From assembly GCA_030834905.1 (NCBI GenBank), contig JAUQWZ010000039.1, positions 1 through 38,377 on the forward strand: a stretch of DNA of 38,377 nt, given 5' to 3'. The notes under the pieces were generated by a model. That model did not search any database. It saw nothing but the letters and a program-made list of their open reading frames with translations, and had not been told where the DNA came from. Origin of the DNA: Aggregatilineales bacterium. Lineage in GTDB: Bacteria; Chloroflexota; Anaerolineae; Aggregatilineales; Phototrophicaceae. Made by a program: the position numbers and the translations under genes. Positions within the stretch are counted from its first letter, which is position 1; each line of letters starts with the position of its first letter. Shown piece after piece: positions 24,173 through 32,891 of this stretch.

Positions 24173-25357
24173 CTAATTCAAATTCTCGAAGATGCCTGCC
24201 GCGCCCATGCCGCCGCCGATGCACATTGTCACCATGCCATATTTGCTGTCACGGCGCTTCATCTCGCTGATCAACTGGACGGTCAGTTTCGCGCCGGTGC
24301 AGCCCAGCGGGTGACCGAGCGCAATCGCGCCGCCGTTGACGTTGACCTTCTCCGGGTTCATCTCCAGATGGCGAATGACCGCCAGCGCCTGCGAGGCAAA
24401 GGCTTCGTTCAGTTCGATCAGGTCGATGTCGTCCAGCGACATGCCCTGCCGCTTGAGCAGCTTAGGAATGGCGGCAATCGGACCCACGCCCATCACTTCG
24501 GGGCGCACGCCCGCCACGCCAAAGCCGACGAATCGCGCCAGCGGCTTCAGCCCCAACTGCGCCGCCTTGCTCGCTTCCATGACGATGACCGCTGCCGCGC
24601 CGTCGCTCAACGGACTGCTGTTGCCCGCCGTCACCCGTCCGCCCTGCCTGAAGACGGGTTTGAGCTTCGCCAGCCCTTCAATGGTAGTTTCGCGGCGCAG
24701 GTGCTCGTCTTCGTCAAAGATCCGCGTGAGGGTGACGCGCACGCCATCCTCGTTGATAAAGGTTTCCTCAATTTCGTAGGGGACAATTTGATCCTTGAAC
24801 AGTCCGGTATCGATGGCGCGCGCGGCTTTCATGTGGCTTTCATAGGCGAACTGATCCATGTCCTCGCGGCTGACGTTGAACTCGTCGGCGACGTGTTCCG
24901 CCGTGTGTCCCATACCCATGTAGACTTCCGGCTCGTTCTGCGCCATATACGGGTTCGGGCTGATTTTGAAGCCGCTCATCGGCACCAGCGACATGGTTTC
25001 CGCGCCACCGGCGATGATCACGTCGGCGCCGTTGGCGATGATGCGCTCGGCGGCGCTGGCGACGGTCTGCAAGCCGCTGGAACAGAAGCGGTTGACCGTC
25101 TGCCCTGGCACGTCCACGGGTAGCCCGGCGCGCAGGGCAATGACGCGGGCGAAGTTCAGCCCCTGCGGACCTTCGGGCATAGCGCAGCCGATCACCACGT
25201 CATCGACTTCGGCGGGATCGAGCTTGCCGTCGGTCTGGTTCAGCACCTCGCGGATGACGGACGCCGCCATCTCGTCTGACCGGGTGGTGCGGGTGACGCC
25301 TCGTTTTCCTTTACCCACCGCCGTTCGCGCGGCGGCGACAATCACTGCTTCACGCAT
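24173..25357 (-). CDS. fadA: Thiolase (acetyl-CoA C-acyltransferase)
   Basis: This 394-aa thiolase cleaves 3-ketoacyl-CoA to acetyl-CoA and a shortened acyl-CoA, or condenses two acetyl-CoA. The acyl-carrying Cys92 lies in VNRFCSSGLQTVA. The catalytic His349 lies in ALGHPLGCTGA and Cys379 in MCIGGGMGAAG. AGAGGAAA precedes ATG 25357. It is the last gene of the fatty-acid oxidation cluster, which favours the degradative role (FadA/AtoB) over biosynthesis. The gene symbol is by context. Confidence 0.92.
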   Translation of the reverse strand: MREAVIVAAARTAVGKGKRGVTRTTRSDEMAASVIREVLNQTDGKLDPAEVDDVVIGCAMPEGPQGLNFARVIALRAGLPVDVPGQTVNRFCSSGLQTVASAAERIIANGADVIIAGGAETMSLVPMSGFKISPNPYMAQNEPEVYMGMGHTAEHVADEFNVSREDMDQFAYESHMKAARAIDTGLFKDQIVPYEIEETFINEDGVRVTLTRIFDEDEHLRRETTIEGLAKLKPVFRQGGRVTAGNSSPLSDGAAAVIVMEASKAAQLGLKPLARFVGFGVAGVRPEVMGVGPIAAIPKLLKRQGMSLDDIDLIELNEAFASQALAVIRHLEMNPEKVNVNGGAIALGHPLGCTGAKLTVQLISEMKRRDSKYGMVTMCIGGGMGAAGIFENLN

Positions 25358-25425
25358 GGTAATTTTCCTCTTGTATTCGCTTCATTTTCAGACGCTTCAC
25401 GCTGTGGTTGAGTGCCATGCCAACA

Positions 25426-26358
25426 TCACAGCGTTTGATTTCGTTCCAGCGATTCTCGATCCCAGCCTGCCAGAGTCGCGCCCGCGTCATAGGTCGATTG
25501 GAAGAAGTCCATCACCATTTGTGCCGGGTTGGCAGACTGGCGCACGTCGTCATACATCAGCAGATACTCGCCCAGCTTCTCATCATAAAACGCCTGCGCG
25601 GGTTCGATAGCTGCCATTCTGAATCCGGCGGGTTCCGGCGTGTGGTAGCAGTAGAAGGCAGCGCCCGCGACGTCGCCGCCGCCGGGCCAGAAGCCCACGC
25701 TGCTGACCTCATGCGAGTAGGCTTCACGCATGATCCGTTCCAGCGCGGGCGACCAGTCATAGCGTACCGGCGCGCGGCGGCTGGAGAAGCGCGTCACCGC
25801 CAGATCGAAGCCGCCCCAGAAGAAATGTACCGGGCTGCTTTTGCCGATGAAATTACCGCGAAACGCCTTCATGATCTGATCGGCAAAACACATCGCCTGC
25901 CACCAGCGGTGAACATAGAAGTGATTATAGCTGGCGTGCTGCACGTCTTCCCTGAATGGGATCGGGTTCGGGATTTCCACCGGAACGGGCCAGATGCTGA
26001 CGTCAATATCGAACTCGTGCAGGGTGGACATGAACTCATGATAAAAATCGGCGACGGTGCGCGGCAGCAGCCCCAGAATCCGCTGCTGCCCCTCGCTGGT
26101 GCGAATGTAGAGCGCGTGATCGATGAAATCGAAGTCGATATCGAACGTCTTGTTCCGGTAAGGAATGGGTGAAGTCGTCATCCCGCGCGAGGTAAGATAA
26201 AACGGCACCTGCCACCAATGATTGATCATCGGCGTCAGTTCCAGTCGCACCTTGCCCACGACCTGCGTCCACATGTGCAGTGTCGCCAGCGTGTCCTGCC
26301 ATGCCTCAAGTGGAAGCTCAGGCAGCGGCATGTTCAGATGATTGATAGACGTAGTCAA
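25426..26358 (-). CDS. DUF5996 family protein
   Basis: This protein of unknown function has about 310 aa. The sequence matches what I know of DUF5996: WQDTLATLHMWTQVVGKVRLEL at the N-terminus, then NHWWQVPFYLTSRGMTTSPIP, a VADFYHEFM block, PIPFREDVQHASY and the strongly conserved SPVHFFWGGFDLAVTRFSSRRAP. It is very rich in Trp, His and Phe. I place the start at TTG 26358 because an AAGGAGG ribosome binding site lies 5 bases upstream; GTG 26376 and ATG 26373 precede that site. It sits between the fadN-like gene (about 25 bases upstream) and thiolase (68 bases downstream), so it is likely co-transcribed with fatty-acid oxidation genes. Confidence 0.88.
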   Translation of the reverse strand: MTTSINHLNMPLPELPLEAWQDTLATLHMWTQVVGKVRLELTPMINHWWQVPFYLTSRGMTTSPIPYRNKTFDIDFDFIDHALYIRTSEGQQRILGLLPRTVADFYHEFMSTLHEFDIDVSIWPVPVEIPNPIPFREDVQHASYNHFYVHRWWQAMCFADQIMKAFRGNFIGKSSPVHFFWGGFDLAVTRFSSRRAPVRYDWSPALERIMREAYSHEVSSVGFWPGGGDVAGAAFYCYHTPEPAGFRMAAIEPAQAFYDEKLGEYLLMYDDVRQSANPAQMVMDFFQSTYDAGATLAGWDRESLERNQTL

Positions 26359-26383
26359 TCGACCCTCCTTCATCACTCAGCGG

Positions 26384-28855
26384 CTAATTCCGCAGCGGCT
26401 TATTGTATTGCAACATGAACGCCATCCGCTCCAGTGTCTTTTCGGTCTGCACCAGCTCGAGGAAAACCTCGCGCTCTAAATCGAGGATCACCTGCTCGTC
26501 AATCCAGCCGGGTTCGCTGATCGCGCCGCCGGTGAGGATATACGCCAGCTTGCGAGAAATCAACGCATCATGTTCGCTGGCATAGCCGCCCTCGATGAAG
26601 GCTTCGATGCCGATCAGCAGCGCGGCGTAGGCGTCGCGCCCGGCAGCGTAGATTTTGCCCGAATGCTGCGGAATGTAGCCGTCCGCCATGTGCAGAGCTT
26701 CGCGCTTCGCCTCGCCCAGAAGGTGGGCGCGGTTCATGACGATGCGGTCACAGGGGGCGAGGATGCCCATTTCGCGCGCCATTTTGGCGCTTTCGCTGAT
26801 CTTCGCCAGCGCGATCTGCTCGAACACCTTTTGCAGGTGCGGCAGCGCGTCGGCGTTGGGGTGCGACGCCATCACTGGGTTGAGCACGCGGCGCAGCATT
26901 TCCTTACAGCCGCCGCTGCCGGGGATCAAGCCGACGCCGACTTCGACCAGTCCGGCGTACAGTTCGGCATGAGCCACCACCCGCGCGCCCGCCATGACGA
27001 ATTCCGCGCCGCCGCCCAGCGCCATGTTATGCGGGGCGATCACCACCGGCTTAGAGGCATAACGCAGCGCCTGCATCATGTCCTGGCTGGCTTTGATGGT
27101 TTTTTCGAGTTCGCCCAACTGCCCGGACTGCGCCGCCATCGCCACCATGAACAGGTTCGCGCCGACGCAGAAACGCTCGGCGTCGCTGCCGACGACCAGC
27201 GCGTCAAACTGGGTGTCGAGCAGTTCCAGCGCTTTCCAGGTCATTTCGACCACGTCGGAGTCGATGGCGTTTGCCGGACTGTGGAATTCGAGCAGCGCCA
27301 CGCCGTCGCCCATATCCAGCACCGACGCGCCGGCGTTGCGCGCGACTTCGCCAGTCGAGGTGCGGCGCAGGTCTTCCTTCACCGCCTCCGGCACCAGCGC
27401 GCCATCGGAGACTGCAACCGTGACCTTGCGCGCCCGCAGTTCTTCGACCCTGATAACGCGCGGGTCGTCGGCGAGGGCGACGTAACCGCCTTCCTGCGGG
27501 CTGTAGTAGCCGGTGGCTTTGCCGGTTTCGTCGCGCTGGTAGAAGGTCGGATGACCGCTGGCGATCATCTGCTTAACCCAACCGGCGACCGGATAGCCCG
27601 CGTCTTCAAAGTCGGCGATGGTGGCTTCAACGCCAATCGCATCCCAGATTTCAAACGGTCCCATCTCGTGGCTGAAACCCCATTTCTGAGCGTTATCCAC
27701 GTTGACGATGGTTTCGGTGATTTCGGGCACGCGGTTAGACGCATACGCCAGATAGAAGGCGTGATGATGCCAGAGCAGCTTCGCCGCCCGGTCGTCCTCG
27801 TTGATCAGCAGGCGGATACGCTCGCCGGTGTCTTCGACCTTGCGGTGCTTGCCGACGCTCTCAAAGCGCGGCTTGCTCGGCGGCATGTATTCAAGCGTTT
27901 CCAGGTTGAGCGACCAGAATTCCTTTTCGCCGCCCGCGCCGCGCATCTGCCTGTAGAATCCGCCTCCGGTCTTGTTGCCGAGCCAGTTCTCCGCCAGCAG
28001 CCTGTCGAACAACGCCGTCGTGCCGGGGTGTTCGAGGATGGCGCGCGCCGGATCGCCTGCTATTGCCGGATACAGGTTGCGCGCCACGCCCACCGCCACG
28101 TCAATCCCGACCAGATCGTTCAGGCGGAAGGTCGCCGTTCGAGGTCGCCCGATCAACGGACCCGTCAGCGAGTCCACTTCTTCGACGGTGAAGTCGTTAT
28201 CGAGCGTGTAGTTGACCATCTGCATCCCACTCATAGTCATGAAGCGGTTGCCGATGAAATTGGGCGTATCCTTGCACAGTACGACGCCCTTGCCCAGCAC
28301 CTGCGCTCCGTAGCGCATGATGAAGTCCAGCACTTCGGGATCGGTGTTCGCGTGCGGAATGACTTCCAGCAGGCGCAGGTAGCGCGGCGGGTTGAAGAAG
28401 TGAGTGCCGAGGAAGCGGCGGGTGAAGCTGTCGTCCATGCCGTCGGCAATCGAGGCGATGGGCAAGCCGGACGTATTGGTTGAGACAATCGTCGTCGGCG
28501 AGATGACTTCCGCCAGTTTCGCCATCAGGCTGCGCTTGATGTCGAGGCGTTCGACGACAACTTCGATGATCCAGTCGGCGTCGGCGACCATATCGAGGCT
28601 GTCGTCAATATTGCCCACGCTGATCAGATCGAGATCGGCGGCGCTGTACAACTGCGCCGGACGCGAGGACTGGACGCGCTTCAGCCCTTCCAGCGCGACG
28701 GCGTTACGCTTTGAAGCCGGATCGCCGGGCTGCGTGTCCTTACCCGGAATATCGAGCAGCACCGTTTCGACACCAACCGACGACAGCAGCGCGGCGATGC
28801 CGCCCCCCATCGTGCCGGAGCCAATGACGGCGGCTTTGCGGATGTGGTAAGCCAT
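26384..28855 (-). CDS. fadN: 3-Hydroxyacyl-CoA dehydrogenase/enoyl-CoA hydratase (FadN-type)
   Basis: This 823-aa bifunctional beta-oxidation enzyme hydrates enoyl-CoA and oxidises 3-hydroxyacyl-CoA with NAD+. The domain order is dehydrogenase first, hydratase last, as in FadN rather than FadB. The N-terminal Rossmann fold reads AAVIGSGTMGGGIAALLSSVG. STNTSGLPI and GTHFFNPPRYLRLLEVI (catalytic His) follow, then two 3HCDH C-terminal domains. The crotonase part near residues 515-720 includes LLEFHSPANAID, HNMALGGGAEFVMAGA (oxyanion hole) and LVEVGVGLIPGSGG (catalytic Glu). AGGAG lies 12 bases before ATG 28855. It is preceded by an acyl-CoA dehydrogenase gene 42 bases upstream. Confidence 0.95.
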   Translation of the reverse strand: MAYHIRKAAVIGSGTMGGGIAALLSSVGVETVLLDIPGKDTQPGDPASKRNAVALEGLKRVQSSRPAQLYSAADLDLISVGNIDDSLDMVADADWIIEVVVERLDIKRSLMAKLAEVISPTTIVSTNTSGLPIASIADGMDDSFTRRFLGTHFFNPPRYLRLLEVIPHANTDPEVLDFIMRYGAQVLGKGVVLCKDTPNFIGNRFMTMSGMQMVNYTLDNDFTVEEVDSLTGPLIGRPRTATFRLNDLVGIDVAVGVARNLYPAIAGDPARAILEHPGTTALFDRLLAENWLGNKTGGGFYRQMRGAGGEKEFWSLNLETLEYMPPSKPRFESVGKHRKVEDTGERIRLLINEDDRAAKLLWHHHAFYLAYASNRVPEITETIVNVDNAQKWGFSHEMGPFEIWDAIGVEATIADFEDAGYPVAGWVKQMIASGHPTFYQRDETGKATGYYSPQEGGYVALADDPRVIRVEELRARKVTVAVSDGALVPEAVKEDLRRTSTGEVARNAGASVLDMGDGVALLEFHSPANAIDSDVVEMTWKALELLDTQFDALVVGSDAERFCVGANLFMVAMAAQSGQLGELEKTIKASQDMMQALRYASKPVVIAPHNMALGGGAEFVMAGARVVAHAELYAGLVEVGVGLIPGSGGCKEMLRRVLNPVMASHPNADALPHLQKVFEQIALAKISESAKMAREMGILAPCDRIVMNRAHLLGEAKREALHMADGYIPQHSGKIYAAGRDAYAALLIGIEAFIEGGYASEHDALISRKLAYILTGGAISEPGWIDEQVILDLEREVFLELVQTEKTLERMAFMLQYNKPLRN

Positions 28856-28897
28856 GTTTGCTATATACTCCTGTATCCTTTTCGAGACAGATAGTGT

Positions 28898-30148
28898 TTA
28901 CTGCAACTCTTTACTGCTGTAATTGAGAATGCGCCGCGCCACGACCAGGGTGTTGATCTGCCCCGTTCCCTCGAATATGTCGTTAATCTTCGCGTCTCTC
29001 ATCCACTTTTCAACCAGCCATTCGCGGCTGTAGCCGGTGGGACCCAGAATTTCGACGGCTTTCTGGCAAAGCTGGGTGACAACCTTACCAGCTTTCGCCT
29101 TGCACATGGCGGCTTCCAGATTGTTGGGCGCTTTCGCATCCAGCAGCGTGACCGCCCGCAGGGTGAGCAGGTAGGCGGCGCGAAGCTGCGCTTCCATTTC
29201 CAGCACGTCGCGCTGGATAGCGGTCAGCTTGTGGTAGGGCAGCCCATAGGGAATGTCGATGCCGTTCTCCTTGAGCTTCTCTTTGACAAATTCGAGCGAC
29301 GCCCGCCCGATGCCGAGGGCGCTTGCCGCCACCAGCGGGCGGGTCGCGTCAAAGGTCGCCATCGCGCCCCGGAAGCCGCTGCCGTCACGCTGCACTTCCG
29401 GGCTGCCGAGGATGTTGTCGGCGGGGATGCGGGCGTTTTCGAGCACAATCGATGCCGTATCGCTGGCGCGGATGCCATGCTTGATTTCGACTTTGGTCAC
29501 GCGAGCGCCCGGCGTGCCTGCCGGAACGATGAACGGGCGCATCCCGGCGCGTCCGGCGCTGCGGTCAATTGACGCCCAGACGACGACCAGCCCGTCCGAT
29601 TCGTCGAGCGCCAGCTTGCCGTTGGTGCAGAAGATTTTCTCACCGTTCAGAACCCATTCGTTGGCTTCTTTGTCTAAAACCGCCGTCGTCTGAATAGCCG
29701 ACGTGTCCGATCCCGCGCCCGGCTCGGTCATCGCCATCGCGCCCCACGCCGGAATCTCGCCCTCGGCGAAACGCTGAAGGAATTTCTGCTTCTGTTCGGG
29801 CGTGCCGACGGCTTCAATCGCCGCGCCGCCGAGCGCCCCGCCGGGCAGACACAGGTAGACGCCCGCGTCGCCCCATGACAGCATCTCGATCATCATCATC
29901 AGGCGCAGGGTGGTGGTGCTGGGGCGCTTGCTATCGGGCTGGCTGGATTCGGTGTCGGTCAGCTTTTCGAGGGTGCGCTTCTGCATGTCGCGCATGAAGG
30001 GCCACAACTGCTCGACAAAGGCGGTCGGGCGCTGGTGTTCGTTTTCGTCCAGTTCGCGGGACGCCGGACGCATGACCCATTCTGCCGCCATCCGCGCCAT
30101 ATCCGCCTGTTTCTGTACGTGTTCGGGAATTTCAAAGTCTATGGGCAT
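28898..30148 (-). CDS. Acyl-CoA dehydrogenase
   Basis: This FAD enzyme (416 aa) makes the trans-2 double bond in acyl-CoA, the first step of beta-oxidation, and passes electrons to ETF. The FAD/substrate signature AMTEPGAGSDTSAI and the central beta domain (VLNGEKIFCTNG) are present. The C-terminal helix domain ends with KWMRDAKINDIFEGTGQIN, in which Glu393 is the expected catalytic base. An acidic, Ser/Thr-rich insertion around residues 55-80 (LTDTESSQPDSKRPSTTT) is unusual. ATG 30148 has only a weak ribosome binding site. It follows a second acyl-CoA dehydrogenase gene and a hairpin repeat. Confidence 0.94.
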   Translation of the reverse strand: MPIDFEIPEHVQKQADMARMAAEWVMRPASRELDENEHQRPTAFVEQLWPFMRDMQKRTLEKLTDTESSQPDSKRPSTTTLRLMMMIEMLSWGDAGVYLCLPGGALGGAAIEAVGTPEQKQKFLQRFAEGEIPAWGAMAMTEPGAGSDTSAIQTTAVLDKEANEWVLNGEKIFCTNGKLALDESDGLVVVWASIDRSAGRAGMRPFIVPAGTPGARVTKVEIKHGIRASDTASIVLENARIPADNILGSPEVQRDGSGFRGAMATFDATRPLVAASALGIGRASLEFVKEKLKENGIDIPYGLPYHKLTAIQRDVLEMEAQLRAAYLLTLRAVTLLDAKAPNNLEAAMCKAKAGKVVTQLCQKAVEILGPTGYSREWLVEKWMRDAKINDIFEGTGQINTLVVARRILNYSSKELQ

Positions 30149-30187
30149 ATCTCGCTGCTTTCTCTCAAAACGCTGCGCTTAGTGGAA

Positions 30188-30239
30188 AGTTGAAAGTAAA
30201 AAGTGGAAAGTTTTGACTTTCGACTTTGTACTTTGAACT
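30188..30239. repeat. AAAGT-rich hairpin repeat, copy 1
   Basis: Two 24-base arms (30188-30211 and 30216-30239) made of repeated AAAGT/ACTTT motifs pair with three mismatches around a 4-base loop. The element begins 3 bases after the stop codon of the second acyl-CoA dehydrogenase and fills the gap to the next gene. A related hairpin lies at 33738-33795. Confidence 0.85.
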
Positions 30240-30242
30240 GCT

Positions 30243-31340
30243 TTACACAATCGCCAAGCCGTCGAACGCCGTGAAGCCGCGCCCGTTGCGCAGCCAGCGC
30301 TCGACCGGGAACTCGCGGATGAAGCCGTAGCCGCCCAGCACCTGCACCGCGCTGTCGGTGGCGAACAGCACCGCTTTGTCGGCGTACTGTTTGGCGAGAT
30401 AGGCTTCTTTGGTGGCATCCTCGCCCTTGTCCAGCTTCCAGGCGGCTTCCCACGTCATCAGCCGGGCGGCGTCCACCTCAATCGCCATTTCCGCCAGCAT
30501 GAAGGCAATCGCCTGACGGGTGGCAATCGGCGCGCCAAACGTCTGGCGTTCCTTGGCGTAGTCGCGGGCATATTCCGCCGCGCCGCGTGCCACGCCCACC
30601 GCCAGCGCCGCCAGCGCCACCCGCGAACGGTTGAGGATTGTCTCGTAGTTTGAGCCAACCGCGCCGCCGAGCTTGCAGGGCGCGTCTACGCGCGCGTCGT
30701 TGAACTTGACGCGATACGTAGGCAGGGCGCGCAAACCCATCAACTGTTCCGGCGCTTCGATGATGACGCCATCGGTGCCGCGCTGCACGAGATAGGCGTC
30801 GGTGCTGCCGGTTTCGCTATCCTTCGCGTACACCAGCATGACAGAGGCGTCCAGTGCCAGCGGCACACAGGCTTTGACGCCGTTCAGCCGCGCCTTATCG
30901 CCTTCAGCTGTCGCCGTCGTTTGCAGATCGTTCGGGTCGAAGAAGACGCCCGGTTCGAGCAGGGCAGCGGTCGCAGGCGCGGGCGATTCTTCGAGGAACA
31001 TGGGCAGCCAGTTCTCGCGCTGTTCGGCGGTGCCGTAAAGCGCCATCGGATAGGCGAACAATGCCGGAGCCATGACCGCCATCGCCACCGATAGATCGCC
31101 ATACGCCAGTTCTTCGGCTGCCAGAACGCCGGTAATGGCGCTCATCTCTCCAAACCCGCCCAATTCTTCGGGGATCGCCGTCGGCACCAAGCCAATTTGC
31201 CAGCCGGTTTCGACGACACCTTCGGGAATTTTTCCCGTTTCATCCGCCTCATGCGCGACAGCGCGCACGTCGTTGACCGCATAGCGGCGGATGATGTCCA
31301 CAAGCTGCTGTTGTTCATCAGTAGGGGTAAACGATACCAT
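30243..31340 (-). CDS. Acyl-CoA dehydrogenase, atypical C-terminus
   Basis: This is a second acyl-CoA dehydrogenase (365 aa), shorter than usual. The N-terminal helices (FTPTDEQQQLVDIIRRYA), FAD-domain region and C-terminal domain (SRVALAALAVGVARGAAEYARDYAKERQTFGAPI; VQVLGGYGFIREFPVERWLRN) are typical. The normal 'RDAR..IYEGT.EIQ' ending, which carries the catalytic Glu, reads RNGRGFTAFDGLAIV and stops. Asp360 therefore stands where Glu is expected, and the last 15-20 residues are missing. The central motif normally binding FAD (TEPxxGSD) is also degenerate: LLEPGVFFDPND. It may be an altered-substrate or non-catalytic partner of the neighbouring dehydrogenase. GAAGGAT precedes ATG 31340. Confidence 0.88.
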   Translation of the reverse strand: MVSFTPTDEQQQLVDIIRRYAVNDVRAVAHEADETGKIPEGVVETGWQIGLVPTAIPEELGGFGEMSAITGVLAAEELAYGDLSVAMAVMAPALFAYPMALYGTAEQRENWLPMFLEESPAPATAALLEPGVFFDPNDLQTTATAEGDKARLNGVKACVPLALDASVMLVYAKDSETGSTDAYLVQRGTDGVIIEAPEQLMGLRALPTYRVKFNDARVDAPCKLGGAVGSNYETILNRSRVALAALAVGVARGAAEYARDYAKERQTFGAPIATRQAIAFMLAEMAIEVDAARLMTWEAAWKLDKGEDATKEAYLAKQYADKAVLFATDSAVQVLGGYGFIREFPVERWLRNGRGFTAFDGLAIV

Positions 31341-31346
31341 TGGTTC

Positions 31347-32159
31347 TTATCCTTCACTCTTTACACTGTGCGAAACGCCATCCCAATCATTCAGCCACTT
31401 CGCGCGCACCCTGCCTTGCAGGAAACGCGCGACATAATCTGCGCCCGGATTGCCACATTTCCGGGTCGCTTCAACCGCTGCGGTCAGGTCATAGCCTACG
31501 CGGTAGAACCGGACATCATAGCTGCTGTCATCGGCGGTCAGAACCGCGTAGCAGGCGCGTAAATCGGGCGGGAAGTTGTTGCTGACGGCTCCCGGATTGA
31601 TCACGCGAATACTGCCGGTTACGCGGCTCATCGGAAAATGAAAATGCCCGACACAGACCAGACTGGCGTCGCACTCGCCGATGAGCGCGCGAAACGTCCA
31701 GTCATCCAGCGCGGGCGTCAGACCGGGATCGCTGTCCGTACCCGGCGAAGCGTGAACCAGCAGTACGCTGGTGCCGTCGGGCAGGGTCACTCGCTGTTCC
31801 AGGGGCAGCGCTGCCAGCCATTCCAGCCAGCCGCGCGCTTCCAGATAGCCCTTTGTCCAGCCGAAGCTGCCGGTCATTTCCGCCAGCAGCGGCAGCAGTG
31901 ACGGTTGGGCGCGAACGTCTGCCAGCGACGGCGGCGGGCGATCATTGGTGGTGCTGTAGCGGTCGGCGTTGCCGCGCACAAACAGGGCGTTTGGCAGTTC
32001 CGCCAATCGTTCCAGCACGCCCGCCGGGTCATAGCCAATCGCGCACAGATCGCCCAGCACCCAGTAGCCATCCACGCCGCCGCGCGTCTGAATATCTGCC
32101 AGCACCGCCTGAAGGGCGATTGGGTTGCCGTGAATGTCCGCCAGCAGCGCGATCCGCAT
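31347..32159 (-). CDS. Metallophosphoesterase (YfcE/calcineurin-like)
   Basis: This is a 270-aa metal-dependent phosphoesterase; the substrate is unknown. Metal-site motifs appear in order: MRIALLADIHGN (D-x-H), WVLGDLCAIGYDP (GD), VRGNADRY (GNxD in place of GNHD), LLVHASPG and VCVGHFHFPM (GHxH). ATG 32159 begins one base after the stop of the membrane-protein gene, with GGGGA upstream. A longer frame into that gene is unlikely. Residues 235-270 are a less conserved tail. It is probably co-transcribed with the membrane protein upstream and the acyl-CoA dehydrogenase 6 bases downstream. Confidence 0.9.
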   Translation of the reverse strand: MRIALLADIHGNPIALQAVLADIQTRGGVDGYWVLGDLCAIGYDPAGVLERLAELPNALFVRGNADRYSTTNDRPPPSLADVRAQPSLLPLLAEMTGSFGWTKGYLEARGWLEWLAALPLEQRVTLPDGTSVLLVHASPGTDSDPGLTPALDDWTFRALIGECDASLVCVGHFHFPMSRVTGSIRVINPGAVSNNFPPDLRACYAVLTADDSSYDVRFYRVGYDLTAAVEATRKCGNPGADYVARFLQGRVRAKWLNDWDGVSHSVKSEG

Positions 32160-32160
32160 G

Positions 32161-32799
32161 TTACGTCCCCCGGCTTTGCTGCCAGAAATAGACGGCGAAC
32201 AAGGGCATCCCACCGAGGAAGAACAGCCCGCGTAAGTCAACCAGCGCCGGGCTGGCGATGCCCAGCACGCCGACCAGCGCGAACAGCAGCATCAGCCCCA
32301 GCAGTATTTTATCCAGCAGCGTCTGGCGGGGAAAAGCGACCGCGAAGGCAAACAGCGTGGTGAACGCGCCCGCCCACTTGAGATGTCCAAGCAGGAACGG
32401 CAGCATGAAGTCCGGCGCGGGCGCGGTGACACCGGCGCGTCCTGCCAGCGCATAGGTGATGAAGTAGCCGTTTTCAACGGTGTCCATCAGGGCGGTGAAG
32501 ATGCCTGCCAGCAGCCCGACCAGCGCGAACGGGCGTGCCTGTTCGTGCGTGCGGGCGTACAGCCCGGCAAAGACGATCAGATAGCTGAGGACGAACAGCG
32601 TATCCGCCCCGAAGAAGCCGAGCGTGATCTCGGAATGGGCAGTGCTGGCGACCAGAAATTCGCTGGAACTCAGCGGCAGACCGGGCTGCACCTGCACGCC
32701 TTCGGGCAGCGACAGGCTGGCAGCGACCTGGGCGATGATGGCGACGAAGGCGACCACTGCCGCGAACGCCGCGCCCTGAAAAACGAGTCTTTTATCCAT
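32161..32799 (-). CDS. Integral membrane protein, unknown function
   Basis: This 212-aa protein has about six hydrophobic segments: near residues 8-28, 60-80 (FFGADTLFVLSYLIVFAGLYA), 90-107, 130-155 (LPFLLGHLKWAGAFTTLFAFAVAF), 162-182 and 192-206. A positively charged MDKR start fits the inside-positive rule. I do not recognise the family. It sits directly before the metallophosphoesterase gene, with a 1-base gap. The ribosome binding site is weak (AAGAGA). Confidence 0.82.
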   Translation of the reverse strand: MDKRLVFQGAAFAAVVAFVAIIAQVAASLSLPEGVQVQPGLPLSSSEFLVASTAHSEITLGFFGADTLFVLSYLIVFAGLYARTHEQARPFALVGLLAGIFTALMDTVENGYFITYALAGRAGVTAPAPDFMLPFLLGHLKWAGAFTTLFAFAVAFPRQTLLDKILLGLMLLFALVGVLGIASPALVDLRGLFFLGGMPLFAVYFWQQSRGT

Positions 32800-32838
32800 A
32801 AGAAGTCTCTTAAGTGTCTAATTTCGGACTGTTTGTGA

Positions 32839-32859
32839 GGGCGAGGCACTGCCTCGCCC
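32839..32859. terminator. GC stem-loop after the SDR gene
   Basis: GGGCGAGGC (32839-32847) and GCCTCGCCC (32851-32859) form a perfect 9-bp stem with a 3-base loop. It lies 33 bases after the SDR stop on the minus strand and before the membrane-protein gene. On the minus strand no T run follows. On the plus strand a short TGTTTT follows. It may be a partial terminator or another dispersed repeat. Confidence 0.5.
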
Positions 32860-32891
32860 CCTGTTTTGCGTCTCGGCGGTTCAGGCTTCTT

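Noticed and set aside
25399..25434. ACGCTGTG/CACAGCGT stem as a terminator of the DUF5996 gene
   Set aside because: The loop is 20 bases, no T run follows on the minus strand, and it overlaps coding sequence, so support is too weak.
26570..28483. Very long plus-strand open frame opposite the fadN-like gene
   Set aside because: It is antisense to clear conserved dehydrogenase/hydratase motifs. High-GC genomes often give such shadow frames.
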